NCBI GenBank assembly: GCA_002352105.1
Contig: DEHV01000008.1
Coordinates: 63,672 to 115,580, forward strand
Origin: Chitinophagaceae bacterium UBA2791
GTDB lineage: Bacteria; Bacteroidota; Bacteroidia; Chitinophagales; Chitinophagaceae
DNA length: 51,909 nt
Direction of reading: 5' to 3'
The position numbers and the translations under genes were made by a program. Below the pieces are notes generated by a model that worked only from the letters and a program-made list of their open reading frames with translations, did not search any database and had not been told where the DNA came from. The first letter of the stretch is position 1, and each line of letters begins with the position of its first letter. Shown here one piece after another: positions 25,903 to 34,603 of this stretch.

Positions 25903-27369
25903 ATGAAAAGGTCCATCATATATTGTTTACTCCTCTCTACGGCGCTGTGGGCGGGCTGTAACAAATACCTTGATAAAGAGCCTGACAACCGAACCGATAT
26001 CCAAACGGCTGAACAGATCGCGCAGCTGCTGACGGCCGCCTATCCGCAGGCGAACTATATCCTGTTCTGCGAAGCCATGTCGGACAATGCCGAAGACAAG
26101 GAAGGCGGCGGATCCTCTTATGATATCCTGAACAGGATCAACCGCCAATCCTACCGGTATGAGCGGGTAGAAACAGCTCCCGACGACCAGGACAGCCCCG
26201 ACTATTACTGGATGGCCTGCTACAAAGCCATTGCAGCGGCTAACCAGGCGCTGGAGATCATTGAATCTTCTCCCGACAAAGCGCAACTTGGCCCGCATCG
26301 CGGCGAAGCGCTGCTGGCCCGCGCCTATGCGCATTTTATGCTGGTAACCCTCTTCGCGAAGACCTACGACAATGCTACCGCCGCCAGCGACCCCGGCATC
26401 CCCTATGTTACCGCGCCGGAAAAAGAGGTTTTCTTGCAGTATGATAGAGAAACCGTCGCCTATACCTATGAGATGATCGAAAAAGATATCAAAGAAGGGT
26501 TCCCGCTGATAGACGATAAGATTTATAAGGAAGCCCCGAAATTCCATTTTAACAAGAGAGCGGCGGCGGCCTTTGCCGCAAGGTTTTACCTGTTTAAACA
26601 AGATTATGCCCAGGTGATAACCTATGCCAGCCTTGCCCTGCCCGGCGATGCCGTCGACAACATCAGGCCCTGGAACACCATCCTTACCAATCTCCAATAC
26701 AACGAGCTGGAAACGGAATACACCAAATCTACCTTAAAGGGCAACCTGCTCCTCCAGGAAGCTAACTCGTTCTGGGGAGACGCCTATCCTTCGCTGCGTT
26801 TTGGCATAGGGCAGAAAATAGCTACTAACCTGCTTATTCAAAACAATGTTTCGGGAGGCCGGTATGCTTATGACTTGTACGGGGCCAGCCCCAGGAGCTA
26901 CAATATCCCTAAATTTTATACGCATTTCGTAGCCACCAGCATCAACGCCAGCACGGGGCATCCTTATAATACCATCCCGCTGCTCACCGCCGAAGAAGCG
27001 CTGCTGAACCGCGCCGAAGCCTATGTATTGCTGGGCAATACCGCGCTCGCCATTGCCGATATGAATGCATTTATCAGTCAAAACATACAGGGATATTCGG
27101 CAAGCGCCCATAACCTGACCAATTCCAAGCTGACGAACTATTACAATGCGCCGCTTCAATTTGCCGCCATGTACGCCATACTGGATTTTAAAAGGGCTTT
27201 TTTCCTTCATGAGGGCATGAGGTGGTTTGATATCTTACGATGGAAGATACCGGTAACGCATGAAACCCTCGAAGGCGAACAGATCGTGCTGACGCCCGAA
27301 GACAACAGGAGGGTATTGCAATTGCCGGCGTTGACCCAGCAGGCGGGGCTGGCGCAGAATCCAAGATAA
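25903..27369 (+). CDS. SusD/RagB-family nutrient-binding lipoprotein
   Basis: The 488-residue surface lipoprotein has lipobox LWAGC with Cys19 followed by NKYLDKEPDNRTDIQT, the standard opening of SusD-like proteins. Helical TPR-like segments follow (CYKAIAAANQALEIIE, ALLARAYAHFMLVTLFA), as does the C-terminal block LHEGMRWFDILRWKIPV. It caps the SusC barrel and captures the ligand outside the cell. Nine bases separate it from susC. No glycan-specific binding residues can be assigned by eye. Confidence 0.95.
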   Translation: MKRSIIYCLLLSTALWAGCNKYLDKEPDNRTDIQTAEQIAQLLTAAYPQANYILFCEAMSDNAEDKEGGGSSYDILNRINRQSYRYERVETAPDDQDSPDYYWMACYKAIAAANQALEIIESSPDKAQLGPHRGEALLARAYAHFMLVTLFAKTYDNATAASDPGIPYVTAPEKEVFLQYDRETVAYTYEMIEKDIKEGFPLIDDKIYKEAPKFHFNKRAAAAFAARFYLFKQDYAQVITYASLALPGDAVDNIRPWNTILTNLQYNELETEYTKSTLKGNLLLQEANSFWGDAYPSLRFGIGQKIATNLLIQNNVSGGRYAYDLYGASPRSYNIPKFYTHFVATSINASTGHPYNTIPLLTAEEALLNRAEAYVLLGNTALAIADMNAFISQNIQGYSASAHNLTNSKLTNYYNAPLQFAAMYAILDFKRAFFLHEGMRWFDILRWKIPVTHETLEGEQIVLTPEDNRRVLQLPALTQQAGLAQNPR

Positions 27370-27504
27370 ACCGCGCGTAAACGCAAACAGAACGACAAGA
27401 CAAGACATATAAAACGACCCTTGAAAAATAAAAAACAATATACCGGCGCTTTTAATGCAAGCATGAACATGCCGGAAATATCTGTCGTATAAAAAGGCAA
27501 CGCA

Positions 27505-28854
27505 ATGAAAACATGGTATACCATATGCTGGACAGTCTTAACCATCGTTGGGTTGGTTTCCTGTAAAAAAGAGGAGAACCTCGACCGGCCTCTTCCCGTG
27601 GGGCTTGGGGGGCAGACCTGGGTCTCCGGGCCGATCGACGAATGGCTGATGGACAGCCTGACCGAACCTTACAATATTTCCGTAAAATACCGCTGGGACC
27701 CCTGGGAACTGCAATTAGACCGCACCTACACCCCTCCTGATGAAAGCAAGATCATCCCCGCCATGACGGCCATTAAAAGGGTTTGGATCGACCCCTATAA
27801 CGACGAGACCGGTAGCGATCTTTTCATGAAAACCTATACGCCAAAACAATTTGTGCTGGTCGGCAGCGTACAATATGATTTCGGCACCGTGATCCTCGGC
27901 CAGGCGGAAGGAGGCAATAACATTGTGTTCCTGGACGTCAACCAGAACTTCGATAAAGACTATACCACTTCCCTGAAAAGGATGATCCACACTTCCCATC
28001 ACGAATTCGCCCATATCCTTCACCAGACCATCATGTACCCGCAGGAATTTAAAACCATCTCTTCCGATCTGGGGCTCGAGGGATATACGGCTACCTGGTA
28101 CAACGTGTCGAACGCGCAGGCATTGGCCAATGGATACATCACGCCCTACTCCATGGCCTCTTACGACGAAGATTTTGTGGAGATGGTTTCCAATATGCTG
28201 GTGCAGGGAAAAACACGCTTCGACGAACTGGCGGCTTCCGCCAATGAAAACGCCCGCCAGGCGCTCCGGCAAAAGGAGCAGATGGTGGTGAACTATTTCA
28301 GCCAGGCGTACAATATCGATTTTTACAGCCTGCAAAACCGTGTTCAGGCAGCGCTAAACAACCTTGTTCCTACGCCTACGGTGGAAGAAAGCTATGGTTT
28401 TGATAAAACCTATTCCACGGCGAGCGTTAACCCGGCCAATACTACCCTGCTGCCTCAGTCGGCGCCCTTTCTTTCGGCCTTTAATACCTCGGCCGCAGCC
28501 GTTGCAGCCATACCCAATTACGGACTTACGCTGGACTCCCTGGCGCTGATCATGGCCGACGCCACAACGGCGGTCTTAAGATTGTATATCCTCCAGAACA
28601 CGACAACCTTTGCAGCAGATTACCTATACGACCTGAGCAAGGACGGCAATGGGGCTTATGACCTGAGCTTTGTTTCCGCGAACGGAAACGGAACGATCAT
28701 ACAGACCGCGGTTACGCCGTTGCTTAATTATTTTGAAAACAACCAGTTCACATTAAGCTGGTACGCCAACCCCTCTGTCAGCATATATCCGCGAATCAGG
28801 TTTACCTCGGAGTCTTCGCCCGGAAGTTATTTTCACGCCCTGCTTTTACCATAA
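27505..28854 (+). CDS. SusCD-associated zinc metallohydrolase lipoprotein (HExxH)
   Basis: The 449-residue lipoprotein has lipobox LVSC (Cys20). The zinc motif HEFAH is at residues 166-170 inside a TSHHEFAHILHQ helix; a later DEDFVEMVSN (221-230) gives Glu226 as the likely third ligand. This matches the family named substrate import-associated zinc metallohydrolase lipoprotein, found beside SusC/SusD pairs. It is probably a cell-surface or periplasmic protease or peptidase acting on the imported substrate. The last hundred residues (about 345-449) resemble the end of the DUF4302 protein encoded next, including TPLLNYF, so they look like a shared accessory domain. It lies 135 bases after susD. 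Confidence 0.88.
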   Translation: MKTWYTICWTVLTIVGLVSCKKEENLDRPLPVGLGGQTWVSGPIDEWLMDSLTEPYNISVKYRWDPWELQLDRTYTPPDESKIIPAMTAIKRVWIDPYNDETGSDLFMKTYTPKQFVLVGSVQYDFGTVILGQAEGGNNIVFLDVNQNFDKDYTTSLKRMIHTSHHEFAHILHQTIMYPQEFKTISSDLGLEGYTATWYNVSNAQALANGYITPYSMASYDEDFVEMVSNMLVQGKTRFDELAASANENARQALRQKEQMVVNYFSQAYNIDFYSLQNRVQAALNNLVPTPTVEESYGFDKTYSTASVNPANTTLLPQSAPFLSAFNTSAAAVAAIPNYGLTLDSLALIMADATTAVLRLYILQNTTTFAADYLYDLSKDGNGAYDLSFVSANGNGTIIQTAVTPLLNYFENNQFTLSWYANPSVSIYPRIRFTSESSPGSYFHALLLP

Positions 28855-28869
28855 TTCAATAACAGGCAC

Positions 28870-30210
28870 ATGAAGCAACTCAGCATATATATCGCCGCTC
28901 TCGCCCTCCTGCTGGCAGGATGCAAAAAAGAAGTGGAGAACATTTTCGATAAAACGCCGGACGAACGCATTACCGAAGTGTTGAATAATTTTCAGAGCGC
29001 GCTGGTCCAGGATCCCGGCTGGAAGCTGTTCGTTTACCCACAGGGACTTAAAAACCAGGACGTGGAGGTCGGGGGACTTACCTACTATGTCAAATTCACC
29101 AATGACAACCGCGTCAGCATGTTGTCGGACTTCATCATCGATATGGCTGCAACGCCTAAGGAAAGCGGGTACACGCTGAAAGCCATTCAACGCCCCTCTA
29201 TCGTTTTCGACACCTACAGTTATATTCATGTCGCCGCCGATCCGGACCCCGACGTTTCTTCCAGTCCCGCTCCTGAGGCCGGGTTCGGCTGGGGAACCGA
29301 TTTTGATTTTGCATTCCAGGAAACCGCCGCGGGCGATACGATCAGGCTGAAAGGCAATTACAACAACAGCGATGCCCTGCTGATCAAAGCGACATCAGAA
29401 GAAATGAATGCCGCCTTCAACGGCCGCCTCGCGCAGATCATGAGCGCCACGTCGGAATACAATACCAACAATCCCCTGCTCTATTTCAACGGGACAGACA
29501 ACGCCAGGATCAGCATTTCCTTTAACCTGTACCTGTACATCATCAATTTTACCTTTGCGGGCGCCGGCAGCGAGCTGGCATCCATTGCCGCGCCTTTTAG
29601 TCACACTACTTACGGGCTGCATTTTAAAAACCCGGTAACGGTTGGAGGTTATACGTTCCAGGACCTTTATTGGGATGACGCCCTGGAAATATATTATATC
29701 CAGGCAGGAGGTCAGCGAGTGGATATCGCCAATTCCTCTGTTCCCATCTTCCCCATGTATAAGGTATTGGGCAAATCCATCACGACCATCCGCGTTCCTG
29801 TAGACCCCCTGCCCGGCCAATCCGCATTGTATACCAATACCTATAATACGGTAAAAAATAGTTTGCTGAGCAGTCCGTATGTGTTGAACCTGGAGACCAT
29901 GCGGTTTATTTTTGACGATGCCAGCAAAACGATGGCCCTGGTGGCAGACGTATTCCAGCCCAGTTCAAATACGCGTTTTCCGGCTCAATATGTTTATTCG
30001 TATACAATGGATAATTCCGGCATTGCAAAATTCACGTCTACGGGCGCCAATTCTATAGGGAGCCAACTACAAGCTTATTTCACCCCGCTTCTCAACTATT
30101 TGGCAAGCGATCGTTTCCTAATGGATTATTATACCGGATCGCTGCCTGTCCTGGGACAGTTTACCAGCCAGGAAACGCCGGCATTCTATTTTACGGGAGA
30201 ATTGCAATAA
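28870..30210 (+). CDS. DUF4302 lipoprotein
   Basis: The 446-residue lipoprotein has lipobox LLAGC (Cys18) followed by KKEVENIFDKTPDERI, the diagnostic N-terminal signature of DUF4302 proteins from SusCD loci. The rest is predicted beta-rich with many aromatic and Asn/Asp residues. No catalytic motif is seen. It lies 15 bases after the metallohydrolase gene, and its last hundred residues (about 341-444) can be aligned by eye with the end of that protein. It may be a surface binding protein working with SusD. Its molecular function is unknown. Confidence 0.85.
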   Translation: MKQLSIYIAALALLLAGCKKEVENIFDKTPDERITEVLNNFQSALVQDPGWKLFVYPQGLKNQDVEVGGLTYYVKFTNDNRVSMLSDFIIDMAATPKESGYTLKAIQRPSIVFDTYSYIHVAADPDPDVSSSPAPEAGFGWGTDFDFAFQETAAGDTIRLKGNYNNSDALLIKATSEEMNAAFNGRLAQIMSATSEYNTNNPLLYFNGTDNARISISFNLYLYIINFTFAGAGSELASIAAPFSHTTYGLHFKNPVTVGGYTFQDLYWDDALEIYYIQAGGQRVDIANSSVPIFPMYKVLGKSITTIRVPVDPLPGQSALYTNTYNTVKNSLLSSPYVLNLETMRFIFDDASKTMALVADVFQPSSNTRFPAQYVYSYTMDNSGIAKFTSTGANSIGSQLQAYFTPLLNYLASDRFLMDYYTGSLPVLGQFTSQETPAFYFTGELQ

Positions 30211-30352
30211 GTCTAAAATCGTTGACGAATAAACCTTATTAATAGGCCAGGTTTCATTACATTTACGATGGCTTCTCGGCAACAACCGGCAAGAACCTAA
30301 ACCTATTACCATCTATTCCAGGCAAACTATTCCCTAATACAAAATCTAGCAT

Positions 30353-30925
30353 ATGAGACGCATGTCATTTAAGTTTTATTTCGGGCTTGTAATGGCCCTG
30401 TCCCTCGCGGTAGCATCCTGTTCTAAAGAAGGCCCGGAAGGTCCTCAGGGACCGCAGGGACCTCAAGGACAACAGGGGCAGCAGGGAGCGCAAGGGCCTA
30501 AAGGCGACGAAGGAACCGCAAACGTAATGTATTCCGGTTGGCTGGACGTGGTCTACGAAGCCGATCTCGACGAGAATGATGAGATCGTCGGATGGAGCGC
30601 CGTGATCATGGCCGAGAAGCTCACCGCCGACATCATTAATTCCGGCGAGATAAAAGTGTACCTGAACCTGAACAATTCAGACGCTCCGGTCATCGTTCCC
30701 CTTCCATTCTTTAATGGCGGCATCATCATCAATCCCACATTTGCCACCGGCGGCATTTTGCTGGAATCCAACGAGGACATCAGCACGGTGCAGGATCCTG
30801 CAGATGGAAAAAAATATTTTCAATACCGGTATGTCCTGATCCCCGGCGGCAATACCCTCGAAGCGATCGACGTGGATTGGAACGATTACAATGCCGTTAA
30901 AGCGTATTTGAACCTGAAAGATTAG
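30353..30925 (+). CDS. Collagen-like lipoprotein
   Basis: The 190-residue lipoprotein has lipobox VASC (Cys23) and, directly after it, about nine uninterrupted Gly-X-Y triplets (residues 27-54: GPEGPQGPQGPQGQQGQQ and on to GDEG). Such repeats can form a collagen triple helix, here a short stalk holding a C-terminal globular domain (about 55-190) away from the membrane. That domain is acidic and beta-rich, with no recognised fold. Its position as the last gene of the SusCD locus suggests a trimeric surface accessory protein. An ATG at residue 4 is also possible. The coding region ends 36 bases before a strong terminator. Confidence 0.85.
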   Translation: MRRMSFKFYFGLVMALSLAVASCSKEGPEGPQGPQGPQGQQGQQGAQGPKGDEGTANVMYSGWLDVVYEADLDENDEIVGWSAVIMAEKLTADIINSGEIKVYLNLNNSDAPVIVPLPFFNGGIIINPTFATGGILLESNEDISTVQDPADGKKYFQYRYVLIPGGNTLEAIDVDWNDYNAVKAYLNLKD

Positions 30926-30960
30926 GGAACCGAAATCTAACTGACCGCTTATTGACAAAA

Positions 30961-30988
30961 GTCGTTTCAAAACCGGTTTTGAAACGGC
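30961..30988 (+). terminator. Strong bidirectional intrinsic terminator
   Basis: GTCGTTTCAAAACC (30961-30974) pairs with GGTTTTGAAACGGC (30975-30988), a 14-base stem with one mismatch or wobble and no spacer, followed on the plus strand by T8 and preceded by AAAA. It sits between the collagen-like lipoprotein gene (plus) and the AraC gene (minus), which converge, and can stop both. Confidence 0.9.
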
Positions 30989-31012
30989 TTTTTTTATTAC
31001 CCCCTGCGGGTT

Positions 31013-31876
31013 TCAGGAAGATATCTTCTGGTATTTTAACCGGTAGGTCTTGGGCTGGCAGTTCTTGAATTTCTTGAACTGGCGGTAGAAAAAAGGAATG
31101 CTTTCGAATCCCGAGGCATAACAAACCTCGCTCACCTGTTTATCCGTTTCTATCAGCAACTTGCAGGCGCGATTGATCTTGTATTCGTTCAGGAACTCAA
31201 AAAAAGATTTTTTCATGATCTTGCTAAAGAAGCGGGAGAAATACTCTTCGCTCATATTCACTTCAGCCGCGATATCTGATAAGGATATCTTTTTCTGATA
31301 AGAATGCTGTATGTATTTGTAGACGATATTCAGCCGCTCGTTATGCGTATAATTGAGATCGTAAGAAAACCCCTGTTCGCACAAAAAATGGTACTGATCG
31401 GTTTCGGCCAGATCCTGCAATATTTCCAGCAAGGAAATTAATTTCTTAAGCGGAGGCTGCGTAAGCATTTCAAAAAGCCTGTCCTTCACTTTCAGCGCGA
31501 TCTTATGGTCGAACTTTATGCCTTTGCCCGATAAAGCCAGCAGCTTGCGTATGGACTCAAACTCGCAGCTCTGCATCCAGGTCTTGTCCAGCAACTCCTC
31601 TTTCAGATACACGACTATGGCGCTTGCCGGCTGGCGCTGATCGGCCGAATTGATCCAGCAATGGGGAAGGTTGGATCCCACCAGCACCAGGTCGTTGTTA
31701 AAAAAATTTTCGATATTATTGCCTACATACCGGACGCCATGACTGGAAAGAATATACGTAAGCTCGAACTCGGGATGATAATGCCAGGGATAATCGAACT
31801 CCTTATTGTTCTCCTGCATTATGGCTTTAAACAAGTTCGATTCAACCGATGGGATAGGTTTATAACGCGCTTTCAT
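31013..31876 (-). CDS. AraC-family transcriptional regulator
   Basis: The 287-residue protein has an N-terminal cupin ligand-binding part (about 1-140: YHPEFELTYILSSHG and NDLVLVGSNLPHCW) and a C-terminal pair of helix-turn-helix motifs (about 185-285: ISLSDIAAEVNMSEEYFSRF and VSEVCYASGFESIPFFYRQF), the standard AraC/XylS layout for sugar-responsive activators. It is divergent from the CehA/McbA-like gene across about 190 bases and convergent with the SusCD locus, so the former is the more likely target. The ligand is unknown. Confidence 0.93.
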   Translation of the reverse strand: MKARYKPIPSVESNLFKAIMQENNKEFDYPWHYHPEFELTYILSSHGVRYVGNNIENFFNNDLVLVGSNLPHCWINSADQRQPASAIVVYLKEELLDKTWMQSCEFESIRKLLALSGKGIKFDHKIALKVKDRLFEMLTQPPLKKLISLLEILQDLAETDQYHFLCEQGFSYDLNYTHNERLNIVYKYIQHSYQKKISLSDIAAEVNMSEEYFSRFFSKIMKKSFFEFLNEYKINRACKLLIETDKQVSEVCYASGFESIPFFYRQFKKFKNCQPKTYRLKYQKISS

Positions 31877-32021
31877 AATGCTGGTTTGACTGCATAAATA
31901 GAGTGCTATCGCTACACAATACTAATGTGATTTGTCCAAAAAAATCAAAATTTTATAAAATAAGCGCAAAATAGGGTAGTAATTAAACAATTTAGGGTAT
32001 TAAAGCCAGGGGGCGGTAGAA

Positions 32022-32029
32022 TACATTTG
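32022..32029 (+). promoter_or_regulatory. Candidate -7 promoter element
   Basis: TACATTTG at 32022-32029 matches TAnnTTTG exactly, about 34 bases before the ATG of the CehA/McbA-like gene. No good -33 TTG lies 17-23 bases upstream, so this rests on the -7 match alone. Confidence 0.35.
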
Positions 32030-32062
32030 AAGAAGGCCCTCCTAACATTTACGCCTATCGCC

Positions 32063-33403
32063 ATGAAAAAAATATTTGTCTTTACGCTGTGCCTGGTATT
32101 AACCGGCGGTTATTGCCTGGCTCAAAGCAATACTGCTTCATTAACGACCGCCGGGCTTCCCGAGCCCGCGGGTTGGTACACTGGAGATATTCATGTGCAC
32201 CGCAATTGCGGAGACGGAACGATCGTACTCCCCTATGATACGCTGGCTTTTATGATGCGGAAAAACAATCTCTCCGTTATTTCCCTTTTGGCCGATATGG
32301 GCAATGGAGAAGTGCAAGACAGCGAGACCGATCTTAAAAAAGTGAACGGGAAAGATTCCCCGCTTTCCGAGCCGGGACGGATCATTCATTGGGATGCCGA
32401 ATGGCACTGGGACGCTACCTATTCTAATTTCAGCCACCAGGCATTAGGGGGCCACCTCGTTCTACTGGGCTTGAAACATGCGCGCCAGATATGGGAAGAA
32501 TCGCCTTACCATATATTGAACTGGGCCAGGAAACAAAAAGCGGTGTCCGGCATCTGTCATATGCAGTACCTCAACGATTCCATACAAAATGAATTGAACT
32601 GCTGCATTCCGATCGATTACCCTGTGGAAGCGGCAATGGGAACGATCGACTTTATTGCAGAAGACGTGTACGGCGCTCATTCGCCTAACTATGGGAGCTA
32701 CAATAGCGAGGCAGCGATAAACGCCTATTATAAATTACTGAACTGCGGGTTCAGGATCGGGCTGGCGGCAGGAACAGACTATCCCTGCAACAATTATGAA
32801 CCGCTGGGTACCTTACTGACCTATGTGAAAGTGAAAAACAAGTTAACCTACCGCAAATGGATCGAAGGAATAAAAAAAGGGAAAACGGTCGTGTCCCGTA
32901 ATGCGCACAATGAATTCATGGCGCTAAAGGTAAATGGGAAATATGAGCCGGGCGACGACCTGAAAACAAAGAGGCCGGCTACCGTTTCCATTGAAGCAAC
33001 ATGGACCTCGTCTGAACCCCTGACCGGCCGGATCGAACTGGTGAGCAACGGGAAAATAATTGCCGTGCAGGAAGGAACGGCTTCGCCCGGCGCGCCGGTT
33101 ACCCTGACCGCTAACCACGCATTTGATCAAAGCGGATGGATATGCGCGCGGCGAATGGACGAAAAAGGACATCAGACCCATACCGCTCCCGTATTTATTA
33201 CCGTAAACAAAAAGCCGGTGCGAGCCAGCGCCGACGACGCGCGGTATTTTATCGCATGGATCGATAATATCCTGAAAAACATAGCGCCCGGCGGAAGCTG
33301 GAACCGTTACTTCTCCGCTGACCCCGAAACGACGCGGCGGCGTTACCTTTCCGCCAGGAATATCTATCAGCAGATCCTCGACGAATCTGCCGCAACCCGC
33401 TAA
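32063..33403 (+). CDS. CehA/McbA-family metallohydrolase (PHP-like), secreted
   Basis: The ATG at 32063 gives 446 residues with a clear signal peptide (MKKIFVFTLCLVLTGGYCLAQ); a TTG at 32027 would add twelve residues before it. The domain starts GWYTGDIHVHRNCGDG, whose HxH is a metal-binding pair of PHP-type enzymes, and continues with WDAEWHWD, ICHMQYL, EDVYGAHSPNYG and GLAAGTDYPC, matching CehA/McbA-like hydrolases. These include enzymes that hydrolyse carbamate or ester bonds, but most members are uncharacterised. A C-terminal beta-rich part follows (about 290-390). The substrate is not predictable. The gene ends in a 7-bp hairpin spanning its stop codon. Confidence 0.82.
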   Translation: MKKIFVFTLCLVLTGGYCLAQSNTASLTTAGLPEPAGWYTGDIHVHRNCGDGTIVLPYDTLAFMMRKNNLSVISLLADMGNGEVQDSETDLKKVNGKDSPLSEPGRIIHWDAEWHWDATYSNFSHQALGGHLVLLGLKHARQIWEESPYHILNWARKQKAVSGICHMQYLNDSIQNELNCCIPIDYPVEAAMGTIDFIAEDVYGAHSPNYGSYNSEAAINAYYKLLNCGFRIGLAAGTDYPCNNYEPLGTLLTYVKVKNKLTYRKWIEGIKKGKTVVSRNAHNEFMALKVNGKYEPGDDLKTKRPATVSIEATWTSSEPLTGRIELVSNGKIIAVQEGTASPGAPVTLTANHAFDQSGWICARRMDEKGHQTHTAPVFITVNKKPVRASADDARYFIAWIDNILKNIAPGGSWNRYFSADPETTRRRYLSARNIYQQILDESAATR

Positions 33404-33410
33404 GGTTGCG
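33391..33410 (+). terminator. Hairpin spanning a stop codon
   Basis: CGCAACC (33391-33397) pairs perfectly with GGTTGCG (33404-33410), with the TAA stop of the metallohydrolase gene in the six-base loop. It is followed by a C-rich tract rather than a U-tract, so it may protect the mRNA 3' end or pause RNA polymerase rather than act as a classical terminator. A second inverted repeat, GGCCGC (33431-33436) with GCGGCC (33454-33459), follows. Confidence 0.4.
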
Positions 33411-33635
33411 CCCCCGCCCGGTCCCGATCAGGCCGCGTTATTGCCGGCCTTATGCGGCCGATCCCTTAGCCCTTGCGACATGCCGGAAGCATTCGCTGCT
33501 CTTCAGCCTGTCATTACGACAACCTGCGCCCGGTCCGGATCGGAAGGCTTCTTTTTTACCCTGCAAACATGCTGACATATGTATTCGTATTATTGCAAGT
33601 CAAACAAACATTATCCAAGCTTAATACGACGAGTT

Positions 33636-34481
33636 ATGACCATCGCCTATCGAATAATGAAGCCTGAAGACATTGCAGCGGGACTTTCACTTTGCCGGAG
33701 CGCCAGGTGGAACCAGTTGCAAAGGGATTGGGAGATATTTTTATCGCTCGGGCCCCGGGATTGCCGCGTGGCCCTTGCGGAGGAAAAGATCGTCGGAACG
33801 GTTACCACTATCCGCTATGAACGCGCTTTCAGCTGGATAGGCATGGCGCTGGTAGATCCTGATTTCCGCAGAATGGGCATCGGCAAGGGGTTGCTGGAGC
33901 AAGCCCTGCATATTTTAGCTTCAGATGAAACAGTTAAGCTCGACGCCACCCCCGACGGGAGGCAGGTATACCTGAAACTGGGTTTTGAAGACGAGTACGC
34001 GCTCAGCCGCATGTCGGCAATTATTGAGAAAGGAAAATTAAAAGCTTCAACGGCCAGGCCCATACAAGAGGGAGACCTGGACAAGATAGCGCGTTTCGAC
34101 CGGGAACTTTTTGGCGCAGACCGGACAACATTACTAAAATGGTTGTTCGAAGGCGCGCCTCAATATGCCTTCGTAATGGAAGGAACCCAGGGCATACAGG
34201 GATATTGCCTGGGAAGAAAGGGTTTCAATTTCACACAGATCGGGCCGATCGTATCGGAGGATACAAATACGGCGCAGGCGCTCGCTTCCGCCGCATTGAA
34301 CAACTGCGCCGGCGAGCCTGTGATCCTCGACGTATTGCATCATAATGCCGAATGGCTGGCATGGGTAACCGAAACCGGTTTTACGGAACAGCGGCCCTTT
34401 ATCCGGATGTTCAGGGGATCGAACCGCTTCCCCGGCATTCCTGAAAAGCAATTCGCCATTGCCGGCCCTGAATATGGATAA
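33636..34481 (+). CDS. GNAT-family N-acetyltransferase, two-lobe type
   Basis: The ATG at 33636 gives 281 residues starting MTIAYRIMKPEDIAAGLSLC; an ATG at 33579 would add 19 residues that do not look like part of the domain. The first lobe has the GNAT acetyl-CoA loop in DPDFRRMGIGKGLLEQAL, with YLKLGFEDEY after it. The second lobe (about 150-281) resembles the Acetyltransf_18 domain, with IARFDRELFGADRTTLLKWL and ILDVLHHNAEWLAWV. It probably acetylates a small amine or amino acid. It appears to be a single-gene unit about 230 bases after the metallohydrolase. Confidence 0.88.
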   Translation: MTIAYRIMKPEDIAAGLSLCRSARWNQLQRDWEIFLSLGPRDCRVALAEEKIVGTVTTIRYERAFSWIGMALVDPDFRRMGIGKGLLEQALHILASDETVKLDATPDGRQVYLKLGFEDEYALSRMSAIIEKGKLKASTARPIQEGDLDKIARFDRELFGADRTTLLKWLFEGAPQYAFVMEGTQGIQGYCLGRKGFNFTQIGPIVSEDTNTAQALASAALNNCAGEPVILDVLHHNAEWLAWVTETGFTEQRPFIRMFRGSNRFPGIPEKQFAIAGPEYG

Positions 34482-34603
34482 GATCTTAAGGCCTAAGCCC
34501 GGTTTACTTTAACATAACTTTTTGGCGCGCGAGCTTACTTCGCCCGTTCTTTCCGGTCTAACAAATGATGACAGTTGGGTTTCACCGCGTAAAACTTAAA
34601 GTT

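Noticed and set aside
30424..30520. Repetitive GGACC/CAGGG DNA considered as a possible repeat array
   Set aside because: It is the coding sequence of Gly-X-Y collagen triplets; there are no spacers and no CRISPR-like repeat.
33404..33635. Possible gene in the GC-rich stretch after the metallohydrolase
   Set aside because: Frames are short, Arg/Pro/His-rich and overlap inverted repeats; no supported start.
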